A DNA stretch of 64,000 nucleotides from CALWZE01 sp036644375 (GTDB lineage Bacteria; Bacillota; Clostridia; Oscillospirales; Ruminococcaceae). The notes below the pieces were generated by a model. It saw only the letters and a program-made list of their open reading frames with translations. It did not search any database and was not told the origin of the DNA. This document shows, in pieces, positions 1-8,302 of the stretch (positions are counted from its first letter, which is position 1; the number at the start of each line of letters is the position of its first letter). The stretch spans positions 1 to 64,000 of the forward strand of contig JAVXQD010000001.1 of the NCBI GenBank assembly GCA_036644375.1, in the 5' to 3' direction. Position numbers and translations under genes: made by a program.

Positions 1-2
1 AG

Positions 3-134
3 CTGTACCACAATTCTGAATTTTTAAAGGAAGATACATTACTATGGCTTCAACAATGCCATACAACGATGTTGATCCTGTATAATGGGTCAAGTACTCA
101 CCTGCGTGGAGACAATTGCTTTAAAGTCAGTTAG
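3..134 (+). CDS. 3' end of an unidentified gene (partial)
   Basis: An open frame enters from the left edge and runs 43 codons to a TAG stop at 132-134. The residues (many L, H, N, G; ending near GDNCFKVS) look protein-like, not random, but I do not recognise a family. The start lies outside the window. It would run toward the minus-strand aldolase gene, so the two would be convergent. No clear terminator follows it. It could also be a chance open frame. Confidence 0.35.
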   Translation: MYHNSEFLKEDTLLWLQQCHTTMLILYNGSSTHLRGDNCFKVS

Positions 135-456
135 CTCTCTCAAAATAACAATGGTAGACTCGGAAAATTATCGTGATTAAAATATTTATAGCACAAGGGT
201 ATAAGAAGCATATGGTTACAGATATCATGCATTTCTTCTGATACGCTTTTAACAATTGGAAATCAAAATAGTAAGCTTTGTGGCCGGCGCGGCACTGCAC
301 TGCAGATACAAGAAAATGCATATCTGCAATACTTCTGTGCATACAAAAAAATTAATGACAGCAATCCGCCGTTTGACGCCGCCCCGTTGTGGTATACCAT
401 TTTATGATTGTGGCTAAACATATATTGTTTAGCCTCACAGTGCTTTTCAGCCTACT
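135..456. other. Intergenic, no gene recognised
   Basis: AT-rich stretch between the partial gene at the left edge and the 3' end of the minus-strand aldolase gene. Short open frames exist on both strands but lack ribosome binding sites and family features. GC-rich patches near 366-385 might form a weak hairpin downstream of the aldolase gene. I see no convincing terminator. Confidence 0.4.
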
Positions 457-1317
457 TTAGCGGTAGAGCTGCGCTTTTCCGCCGTCTTGGAAAAGTTCGA
501 TTTTTTGGAATGCAACTTCCTTCATTGCCTGCATACAGGGTGGCTCAATCATATTGGGCTCACGCAGTGATTGATTATCTAAAACCTCGCGCATCTTGGT
601 ATAATATGCAGCTTTGATATCACTGGAGATATTAATTTTATTGATGCCAAGCACGACAGACTCACCAATCTCCTTGTCAGGATTGTTAGAACCGCCGTGG
701 AGAACCAGCGGAATGGAAACCTTATTTTTAATTTCTTTTAAAATATCCAATTTAAGTTCAGGTTTCATGCCGGCGGGATATAGACCGTGGCAGGTGCCGA
801 TGGCAATTGCCAACGAGTCAACACCGGATTCGGCGACAAATCTCACAGCATCATCGGGATTGGTGTAGATGATAACCTGGCTAAACGCCTCTACAGAATC
901 CGTGGTACCAATGGTACCTAACTCACCTTCTACAGAGACATTGGCAGCATGGGCTGTCTCGCATACTTTTTTACAGATGGATACATTATCCTCAAATGAT
1001 TTACTTGACCCGTCAATCATAACGGAGGTAAAGCCGGATTGGATGGCGACAACAACCTGCTCAAAAGACGCGCCGTGATCCAGATGAATGCAAACGGGAA
1101 CTGTGGATTTCAGTGCTTTTTCGCGGATTGCAACAACCATATCGGTGCCGATATGAGACAACTCATCCGGATGAATGGCAATAATTACCGGAGCTTTTTT
1201 CTCCTCGCAAGCCTCCATAATTCCATTGAACATCGCATAGGAGCTTATATTAAATGCAGGAACCGCAAAGTTGTGCTTGTTTGCAACCGCAAGTAGATCT
1301 TTCATATTAAGTAGCAT
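457..1317 (-). CDS. Class II fructose-bisphosphate/ketose-bisphosphate aldolase
   Basis: A 286-residue class II (zinc-dependent) aldolase of the FbaA/KbaY/GatY family. These enzymes cleave fructose-1,6- or tagatose-1,6-bisphosphate into dihydroxyacetone phosphate and glyceraldehyde-3-phosphate in the cytoplasm. Family marks are visible: HLDHG (residues 78-82, catalytic Asp80 and zinc His81), GTCHG (175-179, zinc His178), LHGGS (206-210, zinc His207) and the phosphate-binding KINISSD segment (227-233). The length is normal for the family. The ATG has AGAGGGA seven bases upstream. It lies downstream of, and in the same direction as, an AfuABC/FbpABC-type ABC transporter, which suggests it handles the imported compound. 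Which ketose bisphosphate it prefers cannot be read from sequence. Confidence 0.88.
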   Translation of the reverse strand: MLLNMKDLLAVANKHNFAVPAFNISSYAMFNGIMEACEEKKAPVIIAIHPDELSHIGTDMVVAIREKALKSTVPVCIHLDHGASFEQVVVAIQSGFTSVMIDGSSKSFEDNVSICKKVCETAHAANVSVEGELGTIGTTDSVEAFSQVIIYTNPDDAVRFVAESGVDSLAIAIGTCHGLYPAGMKPELKLDILKEIKNKVSIPLVLHGGSNNPDKEIGESVVLGINKINISSDIKAAYYTKMREVLDNQSLREPNMIEPPCMQAMKEVAFQKIELFQDGGKAQLYR

Positions 1318-1778
1318 AAGTTTTCCCTCTATTAATTCATATTTTTGTTTTTTAAATCATTGATGAGCAAAGTGTCTGTACGAAAGAGTGACAGCCGTTT
1401 CATCATTTGAGCTATTGTCTTTGTGAAATCTCATAAATCAGGTTGGGCATAAACTCCTATTTAGTTTGACATATTCACCGGATTATCCGAATTGCTATGT
1501 CAGATTCACCTGCTGCATATTGGCACTGAGCCGCACTTTTGCTGACAGCATCTGCAAAAAAAATACAAAAGTGCACTTGATTGTCGCCGGAGGTTTTGCA
1601 AAAAAATCAGGATACGTCGCTGAGCCGGCTCTTGCATATTTGTCCATTATTGCAACAATGGCAGTGAAATTGTGTTCACGAGCGCATCAGTATAACGGGA
1701 CTGAACGGATATACGATTGACAAACAGGTCAATGAATTAAAATCCGGATTCCATCATGATTCAACAAGATGGCCGCTA
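1318..1778. other. 461-base gap within the importer/aldolase locus
   Basis: Between the transporter ATPase gene and the aldolase gene, both on the minus strand. It holds a probable gene remnant (listed separately) and an 18-bp palindrome, ATTGAC-N6-GTCAAT, at 1716-1733, which could be an operator. The plus-strand open frame at 1466-1720 is probably the antisense image of the remnant. No strong promoter for the aldolase was found. Confidence 0.4.
1495..1686 (-). pseudogene. Possible decayed RidA (YjgF/YER057c)-family fragment
   Basis: A minus-strand open frame of 63 codons ends at TAG (complement of 1495-1497). It has no plausible start, since an in-frame stop precedes it. Its pattern (NFTAIVAIMDKYA, then PDFFAKPPATIKCTFVF, then AKVRLSANM) resembles the C-terminal half of RidA-type enamine/imine deaminases, whose usual pattern is dF-aaiN-vYa...F...PAR-tv...vrvEieaiA. 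The N-terminal half of about 60-80 residues is missing, and the other frames upstream carry stops. I infer a remnant left between the transporter and aldolase genes. The match is by eye only. Confidence 0.3.
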
Positions 1779-2855
1779 TCACAAAACATGTACATTTCCC
1801 TGATCAAAACTCAAATAAGCATTGTCTCCAACATTGTAAATTTTCTTTCCGCGCGGATTATAGTCCATGACGGCAATCTTAGTATCTCCCACCATTACAT
1901 GGTAATTTTGGTAGGCACCCATGAAACAGGAGAGAATTACTTTACATGGAAATACACCTTGATCATCCAAAACCGCCGCTTCGGGGCGAAGCACCAGAGT
2001 TGCGTCGTTGCCGTCGACAATATGAGCAGCATCCGGAACACTGACTTTAATTCCCTGAATGTCCATGGTGCCGGCTTGACCCTGATGTGAAATTATTTTA
2101 CCGCGCATAAAGTTTGCCTCTCCAATAAAGTCGGCGACAAACTCACTGGCAGGATGATAGTAAATTTCCTGCGGTGTACCTATCTGAACCACTATTCCTG
2201 CATTCATAATAATAATCTGATCAGAGATACTCATAGCCTCGCTCTGATCGTGCGTAACGTAGATAGCCGTAATGCCGGATTCTTGTTGAATACGGCGGAT
2301 TTCTGTGCGCATTGACACACGAAGCTTGGCATCCAGATTGCTCAAAGGTTCATCGAAAAGCAAAACACCCGGCTCTATCACCAGAGCTCTTGCCAGGGCA
2401 ACACGTTGCTGCTGACCGCCTGAAAGCTGATTGGTCATGCGGGTTTCCATGCCGGAAAGTCCGACCAACTCAAGAATTCGCGTAACTTTTTCCCTTATTT
2501 CGGGTGCAGGTAACTTGCGGATTTTCAAGCCGTACGCAACGTTGTCAAAAATATTATAATGCGGCAGCAATGCATAGCTCTGAAAGACCATCGCGGAATC
2601 CCGCTTGTTTGGGGTCAGTTCGTCAATCTTTTCCTGTCCCAGATAAATACTTCCGACATCCGGGCTTTCAAAACCGGCGATCATGCGCAGGGTTGTTGTT
2701 TTGCCGCATCCGGACGGTCCCAATAGGGTTACAAAGCTCCCCGGTGCAATATCCAGAGACACATCATCAACGGCATAAAAGTCTTTTTTTGTCTTTGGGT
2801 CTTGATATATCTTGGAGATATGATCAAGGCGTATTTCCTTTGTTTCTTTAGACAT
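1779..2855 (-). CDS. ABC transporter ATPase, PotA/FbpC/AfuC type
   Basis: A 358-residue ATP-hydrolysing subunit of an importer. Walker A is GPSGCGKT (46-53), the Q-loop glutamine is near 92, the signature is LSGGQ (144-148), Walker B is LLFDEP (165-170) and the switch histidine is near 202. A C-terminal TOBE-like domain of about 120 residues follows, as in the CUT2-unrelated MalK/PotA/FbpC group. The gene starts five bases after the permease stop, with GGGAGGGG upstream of its ATG, so the two are co-translated. It energises the fused permease just upstream and works with the lipoprotein binding protein before that. The substrate is not given by this subunit. Confidence 0.9.
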   Translation of the reverse strand: MSKETKEIRLDHISKIYQDPKTKKDFYAVDDVSLDIAPGSFVTLLGPSGCGKTTTLRMIAGFESPDVGSIYLGQEKIDELTPNKRDSAMVFQSYALLPHYNIFDNVAYGLKIRKLPAPEIREKVTRILELVGLSGMETRMTNQLSGGQQQRVALARALVIEPGVLLFDEPLSNLDAKLRVSMRTEIRRIQQESGITAIYVTHDQSEAMSISDQIIIMNAGIVVQIGTPQEIYYHPASEFVADFIGEANFMRGKIISHQGQAGTMDIQGIKVSVPDAAHIVDGNDATLVLRPEAAVLDDQGVFPCKVILSCFMGAYQNYHVMVGDTKIAVMDYNPRGKKIYNVGDNAYLSFDQGNVHVL

Positions 2856-2860
2856 ATCTC

Positions 2861-4567
2861 TTACCCCTCCCTCATTGTTTTACTGGTTCCGAAGTACTTG
2901 ATAAATAGGTTCATCAATGCTACGGCAGCGTAGACAATCGCAATTAAGATTGTCGCAAATGCACAAGCCTCACCGTAATTGCCTTTTTCAGCCAAACTGT
3001 TAATCTGGACAGTAACCATATTCCAACGCGGAGTAACCAGTAGGATAACAGCGGAGATTGCTGTAATGCTGCGAACAAAAGCAGTTACCAATCCGGAGAA
3101 GAAAGAATCTTTAATCAGTGGCAAGGTCACGGTAAAAAACACTTTTCCGCTGCTGGCGCCCATATCTGCGGCGGATTCTTCTATGCTCTTGTCAATCTGC
3201 CTCAATGCTGAAATACCGCTGCGAGTGCCGGTTGGCAGCGAACGAACAATAAATGCAATAATAAGAATCGCAGACGTACCGTAAATGCCCTTCATCAATC
3301 CCGAATGAAACAGTCCGTTGGAAAAACCTCGGATAAAGCCAACGCCGAGAACCGTTCCGGGAACAGCCATAGCAAGCATCGAGACAAATTCAATGAAGCC
3401 TCGTCCTTTAAATTTTTTCTTAACAACTAAATAAGCGATGACCATAGACAGAATTGCCGTAATCGGAGCCGCAATAATAGACAGCAATGCAGAATCCTTA
3501 AATGCGGAAAGCCCTCCGTAGGAAAAAATAAATTTAAAGTGTGACAATGTTAGGGAATAATCACGACCCCAAAGTTTAAACAGAGCTCCAAACGGTACCA
3601 TTGCATACATTAAAACAACAAAAGAAGAAATAATTAGGCAGAGAAACGTCATTGGGACAGTTACACTCCGCTCTGTGATTCGTGCACGTCCTCGACTGGC
3701 TTTTCCTGTCAGTGTGGCGGCTGTTTTGGATTCCAAATAATATTTTTGGATAATAAACATAATTATGGTCAGCGACAAGAGGATAATGGCCATAGCCGCT
3801 GCACCCTGTTTGTCATATGCACCTGTGATTTGAAGATAAATCGTTGTCGCCAGTGTATCAAAGTCACCGCCAATCAACATGGGGTTGGCAAAATCGGCGG
3901 CAGATTCAATGAAGGTTACCAAAAATGCATTTCCGAGTCCCGGAAGCATAAGAGGCAACGTAACGGTCATAAAAACTTTCCAACGAGAAGCGCCCATATC
4001 GCGGGCGGCCTCCTCCAAAGAAGGGTCAATATTTTTCAATAAGCCGCGGAGCATTAAATAACATACAGGGAAAAATGTCAGGGTCTGCGTTATCACAATG
4101 CCCGGAAGCCCATAAATATTCGAATCATAAATATGTAAAAGCTGGCGTGTGATTAATCCGGAACGTCCGAACAAGCAAATCATGCTCAGTGACAGGACAA
4201 ACGGCGGAGACACAATTGGGAGCAATGAAACAAGGTTAAATAGTTTTTCCAATATTTTTGAACGCAGATGCACATATATATCTACATATGCAAAAAGCAG
4301 TCCAATCATGGTCGATATAATACCCGTAAGAAAACCCGCCTTAAGTGTGTTGACAAAGGCTACCTGAAACCGCGTAAGGTGAATGACATTTACAAAGATT
4401 TCACCAGTAAGATTTCCGTCCTTAATGATGCTGTCCACCAGCAGTATCGCCAGCGGATAAAGCACAAACAATGCGAGAAATGCAATAAGAATTACGACGG
4501 CAAACAACAGAAGAGGATCGCTGAAAAACTTTTTTCGATCAAGCGCCGCGCTTTGATGCCGACTCAT
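2861..4567 (-). CDS. ABC transporter permease, FbpB/AfuB type (two fused domains)
   Basis: A 568-residue polytopic membrane protein with about 12 hydrophobic segments. It is built from two tandem binding-protein-dependent permease domains, as in FbpB/AfuB. Each half carries its own EAA coupling loop: EEAARDMGAS around residue 196 and EESAADMGAS around residue 480, each followed by TVTLPL. One polypeptide can therefore form the whole channel. The ATG has AAAGGAG upstream. It lies between the binding-protein gene and the ATPase gene, and the gap to the binding-protein gene contains a strong hairpin. The family includes Fe(III), aminoethylphosphonate and hexose-phosphate importers. The neighbouring aldolase favours a phosphorylated sugar, which is inference. 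Confidence 0.9.
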   Translation of the reverse strand: MSRHQSAALDRKKFFSDPLLLFAVVILIAFLALFVLYPLAILLVDSIIKDGNLTGEIFVNVIHLTRFQVAFVNTLKAGFLTGIISTMIGLLFAYVDIYVHLRSKILEKLFNLVSLLPIVSPPFVLSLSMICLFGRSGLITRQLLHIYDSNIYGLPGIVITQTLTFFPVCYLMLRGLLKNIDPSLEEAARDMGASRWKVFMTVTLPLMLPGLGNAFLVTFIESAADFANPMLIGGDFDTLATTIYLQITGAYDKQGAAAMAIILLSLTIIMFIIQKYYLESKTAATLTGKASRGRARITERSVTVPMTFLCLIISSFVVLMYAMVPFGALFKLWGRDYSLTLSHFKFIFSYGGLSAFKDSALLSIIAAPITAILSMVIAYLVVKKKFKGRGFIEFVSMLAMAVPGTVLGVGFIRGFSNGLFHSGLMKGIYGTSAILIIAFIVRSLPTGTRSGISALRQIDKSIEESAADMGASSGKVFFTVTLPLIKDSFFSGLVTAFVRSITAISAVILLVTPRWNMVTVQINSLAEKGNYGEACAFATILIAIVYAAVALMNLFIKYFGTSKTMREG

Positions 4568-4594
4568 AAGTTCACTCCTTTCCCTATTATAGGA

Positions 4595-4632
4595 AAAAAG
4601 GGGGAGGTAGATATGCCCTCCTCCCCCTTTTT
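4595..4632. terminator. Strong hairpin between binding-protein and permease genes
   Basis: AAAAAGGGGGAGG (4595-4607) pairs perfectly with CCTCCCCCTTTTT (4620-4632), with a 12-base loop. On the minus strand it follows the binding-protein stop and ends in a T run, so it reads as a rho-independent terminator. The permease gene starts only 27 bases later. It most likely acts as a leaky terminator or 3' stabiliser, giving more binding protein than permease. Confidence 0.8.
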
Positions 4633-4668
4633 CAGGTATCGGATTTAGGAAAATACAATACGGTTAAA

Positions 4669-5799
4669 TTACTCGGTCTTGAAACGATCATCTGCAGAAG
4701 CGCCGATTTCGTTAAAGAATCTCTCAACATAAGCAACAGTGTTGGCTTTTGCATCTGCAAAATCGTAGTCTATGGTGTTGTTGGGATCCAAATTAAACTT
4801 AGCAACTACCTCGGGCTGTTTGGCGTTGTCGAGCACTAAGAACTGGAAGCTACCGGTTTCGGCAGCGCGCTCAACACATTCGGGGGTAAGAGCGTATTCA
4901 ATCCAAAGTTTTGCTGCATTGGGATGTGCGCAGCCCTTGAATATTGAAGTTGCACCGACTTCGCAGGCAGTGCCCGATGAAGGAACGCACATGCCTATGT
5001 TGTCATAGCCCTGTGTAATCTGATAAATAGAATCGTGCAGGAATCCGATTCCAATGACGCACTCGCCGGAGCCAACGCTCTTAGAGGGGCCGCCGCCGCT
5101 CTTGGTATACTGTGCAACATTTTTATCCAAAGCCTTAAAATACTCCATGGCTTTATCCAGACCGCGCATCTGAACAAAGGTGTTAATGGTAAGCTTTGCG
5201 GTGCTTGCCGTATTGGGGTTGGAGAACCAAATCAAGCCTTGATATTTGGGATCTAACAAATCATCCCAATCCTTAGGATAATCAATTTTAAGACGATCAA
5301 GCTCTTCCATATTGTAAAAGAATCCGAGAACTCCGCGATAAATGCCGTACCAATAGCCGTCTGCATCACGGTAACTGTCGCTGAGCAGATGTTTGGCGTT
5401 CTGAGCCTCATATTTTTCCAAAAAACCATTGGAAGCACAAACGCTCTGGGGATCGGATGTACCGCCAAACCATACGTCAGCGGATGGATTGCCGTTTTCC
5501 TCTTCGATCTTTGCCTGGACTTCTCCGCCTGCCAAACGCTGCCAAGAAGTTTTAATGCCATATTTATCCTCGAAGCCCTTACATGCCGCTGCAATGTATG
5601 GATCCTCGCAAGAACCGTAAACAACCAACTCGCCTTCTTTTTTTGCCGCTTCAATCAATGCAGTCAAGTCGGCTTCGCCGGCAGCAGGTGGTGTTGCGGG
5701 AGTTTCGGTTGGTGGAGGAGGCTCTTCTTTGGCGCCACAGGCAACCATGGAAAGTGCTATGACACCTGTCAACAGAGTAGCGATTAACTTGCTTTTCAT
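4669..5799 (-). CDS. Lipoprotein solute-binding protein, Fe(III)/AfuA-type family
   Basis: A 376-residue extracellular binding protein. It starts with a lipoprotein signal (basic MKSK, hydrophobic stretch, lipobox ending VAC with Cys21) and then a Pro/Thr/Glu-rich linker (about 25-45). The mature part looks like the FbpA/AfuA/PhnS family of iron, aminoethylphosphonate or sugar-phosphate receptors, with segments such as VVYGSCEDPY, DVWFGGTSDP and YPKDWDDLLDPKY. It is the first gene of the transporter set, 408 bases downstream of the deoR-type gene, with its own promoter at 5859-5887. Association with a class II aldolase and a DeoR regulator argues for a phosphorylated carbohydrate over iron, but this is inferred. 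Confidence 0.85.
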   Translation of the reverse strand: MKSKLIATLLTGVIALSMVACGAKEEPPPPTETPATPPAAGEADLTALIEAAKKEGELVVYGSCEDPYIAAACKGFEDKYGIKTSWQRLAGGEVQAKIEEENGNPSADVWFGGTSDPQSVCASNGFLEKYEAQNAKHLLSDSYRDADGYWYGIYRGVLGFFYNMEELDRLKIDYPKDWDDLLDPKYQGLIWFSNPNTASTAKLTINTFVQMRGLDKAMEYFKALDKNVAQYTKSGGGPSKSVGSGECVIGIGFLHDSIYQITQGYDNIGMCVPSSGTACEVGATSIFKGCAHPNAAKLWIEYALTPECVERAAETGSFQFLVLDNAKQPEVVAKFNLDPNNTIDYDFADAKANTVAYVERFFNEIGASADDRFKTE

Positions 5800-5858
5800 A
5801 GTTTTTATTCCCTTTGATTAACTTTTTTGGTAAAATCAACGAATCATTACCTTTACAC

Positions 5859-5887
5859 ATATTAGCATTCTTATGATTAATATTCAA
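5859..5887 (-). promoter_or_regulatory. Promoter of the binding-protein/transporter operon
   Basis: Reading the minus strand: -35 TTGAAT (complement of 5882-5887), 17-base spacer, -10 TAATAT (complement of 5859-5864), with TGC directly before the -10 (extended -10). It sits about 60 bases upstream of the lipoprotein ATG. It is a likely target of the adjacent DeoR-type regulator, though no clear operator repeat was found. Confidence 0.6.
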
Positions 5888-6102
5888 GTAAAAAGTCAAA
5901 TCGTTTTTCTGAAACGGTAACTTCTATGATTTTTACAAAATTACAGCGCTTAATTTGTTAATCAATAAATCTAAAAAGCAACCTAAAACGACATTAAGTA
6001 CTTGTGTTTTTGCAGTATCATTATTTTGAAGACGATCGGCGCTCGAGTTGTTGCCATGAATCCCGTCACACAGCAAGTAAATCGCCCCATGGAAAACAAT
6101 AC

Positions 6103-6136
6103 AAAAAAGCCGCTATCCGAAAAACAGAATAGCAGC
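6103..6136 (-). terminator. Rho-independent terminator of the deoR-type gene
   Basis: On the minus strand GCTGCTAT (complement of 6129-6136) pairs with ATAGCGGC (complement of 6109-6116), followed by six T. It lies about 70 bases after the regulator's stop codon and separates it from the transporter operon. Confidence 0.7.
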
Positions 6137-6207
6137 CCTTGCAATTTAAGCATCGGAAATTATGTCACATGTAGGATTTGTTTATCACGCTTGAACTTGC
6201 ACCATTA

Positions 6208-7023
6208 TTATTCACCGTTTTCATACGATTTCGCGAGAAAAAAAGATACACCGCATTCCTGCAAATCCTCTATTAACAGTTTATCCAATCCGCTGTCGGT
6301 AATAATGCCATCAATATTTTCAATATTGCATACCAATTTCATCGCACTATGCCCAATCTTAGAATGGTCTGCCACAACGTATGTTTTTCCTGACATCCCA
6401 ATAAGCGCTCGCTTGGCCGCGCTTTCTGCATATCCGGAAAGTCCGGTTATGGTAATACCATTGCTGACGCTGACCGCATCTGTTCCCATGAAGAAGATAT
6501 CTGCACGCAGATGATGGAATATCTCCAGCTGAAATTCGTCATACATACTGCCGGAAACAGGATTATACATACCGCCAAACATGTAAAGCTCAATAACATC
6601 AAGCGCGGGAGCCAATGCAACTGCAGCGTGAAACGAGTTAGTCAGAATTGTCACGTGAATGCGCCTTTTGGCAATTTCTTGTGCCAACACCGCACAGGTT
6701 GTGCCTGCGTCTAACACAATTGTCATGTTGGGCTTAATGAAATTTTCTACGGCAAATCGGGCAATGTCATATTTTTCAGATGCGTGTGCTTTTGCGCGCA
6801 CGTTTATATTTAACCAGAGATATGGTGTATCATCTGCGCGAATTGCACCGCCAAAGGTTCTGCGCAACATACCATGCTGTTCCAGAGTGCGTAAATCATT
6901 TCGAATGGTGGTCTCACTGCAGTCCAAAGCCTTACATAAATATGGCAGGGTAGCTTCTTGATTCTGCTCTAACAGTTGTAAAATTTTTTTATGTCTAAGT
7001 TGAACCTGATTTTGTTTTGTCAT
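6208..7023 (-). CDS. DeoR-family transcriptional regulator of sugar metabolism
   Basis: A 271-residue regulator. The N-terminal winged helix-turn-helix has the DeoR pattern (RHKKILQLLEQ, then CSETTIRNDLRTLEQHG, residues about 10-55), followed by FGGA. The C-terminal DeoR sensor domain of isomerase-like fold has the conserved LDAGTT near 110 and the late GLSG/AKRALI region. DeoR sensors usually bind a sugar phosphate. I chose the ATG at 7023, not one eight codons earlier, because GGAGGG lies five bases upstream. It is transcribed toward the importer and aldolase genes and has its own terminator, so it probably represses that operon until the phosphorylated sugar appears. Confidence 0.88.
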   Translation of the reverse strand: MTKQNQVQLRHKKILQLLEQNQEATLPYLCKALDCSETTIRNDLRTLEQHGMLRRTFGGAIRADDTPYLWLNINVRAKAHASEKYDIARFAVENFIKPNMTIVLDAGTTCAVLAQEIAKRRIHVTILTNSFHAAVALAPALDVIELYMFGGMYNPVSGSMYDEFQLEIFHHLRADIFFMGTDAVSVSNGITITGLSGYAESAAKRALIGMSGKTYVVADHSKIGHSAMKLVCNIENIDGIITDSGLDKLLIEDLQECGVSFFLAKSYENGE

Positions 7024-7437
7024 ATACCCTCCATAAGTATCCCGCATGACAGCGACTTTTTAATCTTGTAATTATATGATATACCTCAAACTTAAAGCGA
7101 TATTGGTTTTGCTGTTTCAACAGCTAAATTATATCAAAACAGCAGAATGATAGCAAGCTATCGCTTAAAGCATATGTTATAACATTAATTAATTTTGCGG
7201 GGAATTCAATACAAATGGGGTATTGGATATACATGGTGTGACATTCGATCAGATTAAGGCAAAATACAGGTGCGTGACCAACGGAGAAATCTATGTTATC
7301 TATCTTACCGGAGCTGCATTCGAATTTATTCCGGAATTTTGAGAGGAGCATTTCAAATATGGAATGGAATTCTATGCGAATCCTGAAAAGTGCTGAATGT
7401 GGCATATGTGAGTACATGCGAAAAATCGCGGCTTGCA
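7024..7437. other. Gap with a likely gene remnant
   Basis: Between the DeoR-type gene and the hypothetical gene at 7438. The plus strand carries protein-like but broken frames (listed separately). The long minus-strand frame here looks like their antisense image. No intact gene or RNA was recognised. Confidence 0.4.
7149..7342 (+). pseudogene. Possible frameshifted gene fragment, family unknown
   Basis: Two plus-strand frames look like one protein split by a frameshift near 7205-7215. The first reads DSKLSLKAYVITLINFAGN. The second reads GVLDIHGVTFDQIK, then TNGEIYVIYLTGAAF, to a TGA at 7340-7342. A weak TTG start (7223) has no good ribosome binding site. I do not recognise the family. The composition is more protein-like than that of the overlapping minus-strand frame. 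Confidence 0.25.
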
Positions 7438-8037
7438 TCAATCTTGAAGTTCGTTTTGTTTGAGCCAGAGTGCAAAACTGCCGAAATTTTCCCAATCAGC
7501 TATTGTCTGCGGATCCAAAAGGAAAGTAAGGTGCATTTCAGATGGATTTCCCGGCTCTGAAACAAGGACATATTCTCCGTCCTCGGAACCCAGCCCGTCA
7601 CGGTCAACAGTTCTTCCCTGTGCCGCATAATACCTTTCTGCCTCTCGGTAAAAAGCTTCGCGCTTTTCAATTGCATCCGCCACCTCGCTGTTAGGGAAGG
7701 AATAGGCGTCAACGCATGTATATCCCGGTATGTAAGAGCTGTTTTCGGGCGGTGCGCTGTATAAATTGCATACATCTGTCAAATATGCCTCGATTATACC
7801 GTCGGATTTATATGCTGAATAGGAAAAGCGGCTCAGCACATATTGCCATCCGTTGTAGGATATTGTGTGGCTATCAGGCATATCTTCAAATTTAATTGTG
7901 TATGTAGTTCCGAATTCATCAGGTTTTTCCTGCAAAAAGGGAATGCTTCTCAAGAAGTCAATCGCATTATCACGTGATTGAAAAACACCCACAAGGTTAG
8001 TTCTCTCATTTTGAACAAAATATAAAATACATTGCAT
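7438..8037 (-). CDS. Hypothetical protein
   Basis: A 199-residue soluble protein that I do not recognise. It begins MQCILYFVQNERTN, has no signal peptide or membrane segment, is rich in Tyr, Glu and Asp, and contains a YPGYTCVDAYSFPNSE-like central part. GAAAGGAAG lies about ten bases upstream of the ATG, and a good promoter is seen at 8107-8135, which support a real single-gene unit. It has its own promoter and no obvious functional link to either neighbour (the sugar regulator and typA). Confidence 0.65.
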   Translation of the reverse strand: MQCILYFVQNERTNLVGVFQSRDNAIDFLRSIPFLQEKPDEFGTTYTIKFEDMPDSHTISYNGWQYVLSRFSYSAYKSDGIIEAYLTDVCNLYSAPPENSSYIPGYTCVDAYSFPNSEVADAIEKREAFYREAERYYAAQGRTVDRDGLGSEDGEYVLVSEPGNPSEMHLTFLLDPQTIADWENFGSFALWLKQNELQD

Positions 8038-8106
8038 ACGTTTTGCTTCCTTTCGGCTGATTGATTTTTTATTTTCTGCAGTGCAGTCAAAGGTGAACCT
8101 ATTGGA

Positions 8107-8135
8107 ACTGTAAGGTATTGTAAAGAAAAAGTCAA
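8107..8135 (-). promoter_or_regulatory. Promoter of the hypothetical gene at 7438-8037
   Basis: On the minus strand: -35 TTGACT (complement of 8130-8135), 17-base spacer, -10 TACAGT (complement of 8107-8112). It lies about 70 bases upstream of the ATG. Confidence 0.55.
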
Positions 8136-8203
8136 GATTCAGTCAATCTTGGTAAGTGAATTGTCTCTTGACATTAAGGACCATGAAGCAGGAGACAGAA
8201 AGT

Positions 8204-8264
8204 AAAAAACTCCCCGCTCAGCGACCTGTTTAGGCAGGTACAGCATGAAGCAGAGAGTCTTTTT
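8204..8264 (-). terminator. Probable terminator of typA
   Basis: On the minus strand, downstream of the typA stop, an imperfect long hairpin has ACTC...GGGGAGT outer arms and a perfect ACCTG/CAGGT inner stem (8224-8228 with 8235-8239), followed by TTTTTT. A run of T is also present on the other strand, so it may work in both directions. Confidence 0.5.
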
Positions 8265-8302
8265 GTATAATTGGGGGGATGCAATGAATTGCAAAACCGC
8301 TG

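Larger units (their letters stand above)
5800..6207. other. Regulatory gap between the DeoR-type gene and the transporter operon
   Basis: AT-rich region holding, on the minus strand, the deoR-type gene's terminator (6103-6136) and the transporter promoter (5859-5887). The plus-strand open frame here has no ribosome binding site and runs antisense into the regulator gene. No other gene is seen. Confidence 0.6.

Noticed and set aside
1466..1720. 84-residue plus-strand frame in the transporter/aldolase gap
   Set aside because: No ribosome binding site; it looks like the antisense image of the possible RidA remnant.
7124..7495. 123-residue minus-strand frame between the DeoR gene and 7438
   Set aside because: It overlaps the 3' end of a better-supported gene, has no ribosome binding site, and the opposite strand reads more like (broken) protein.
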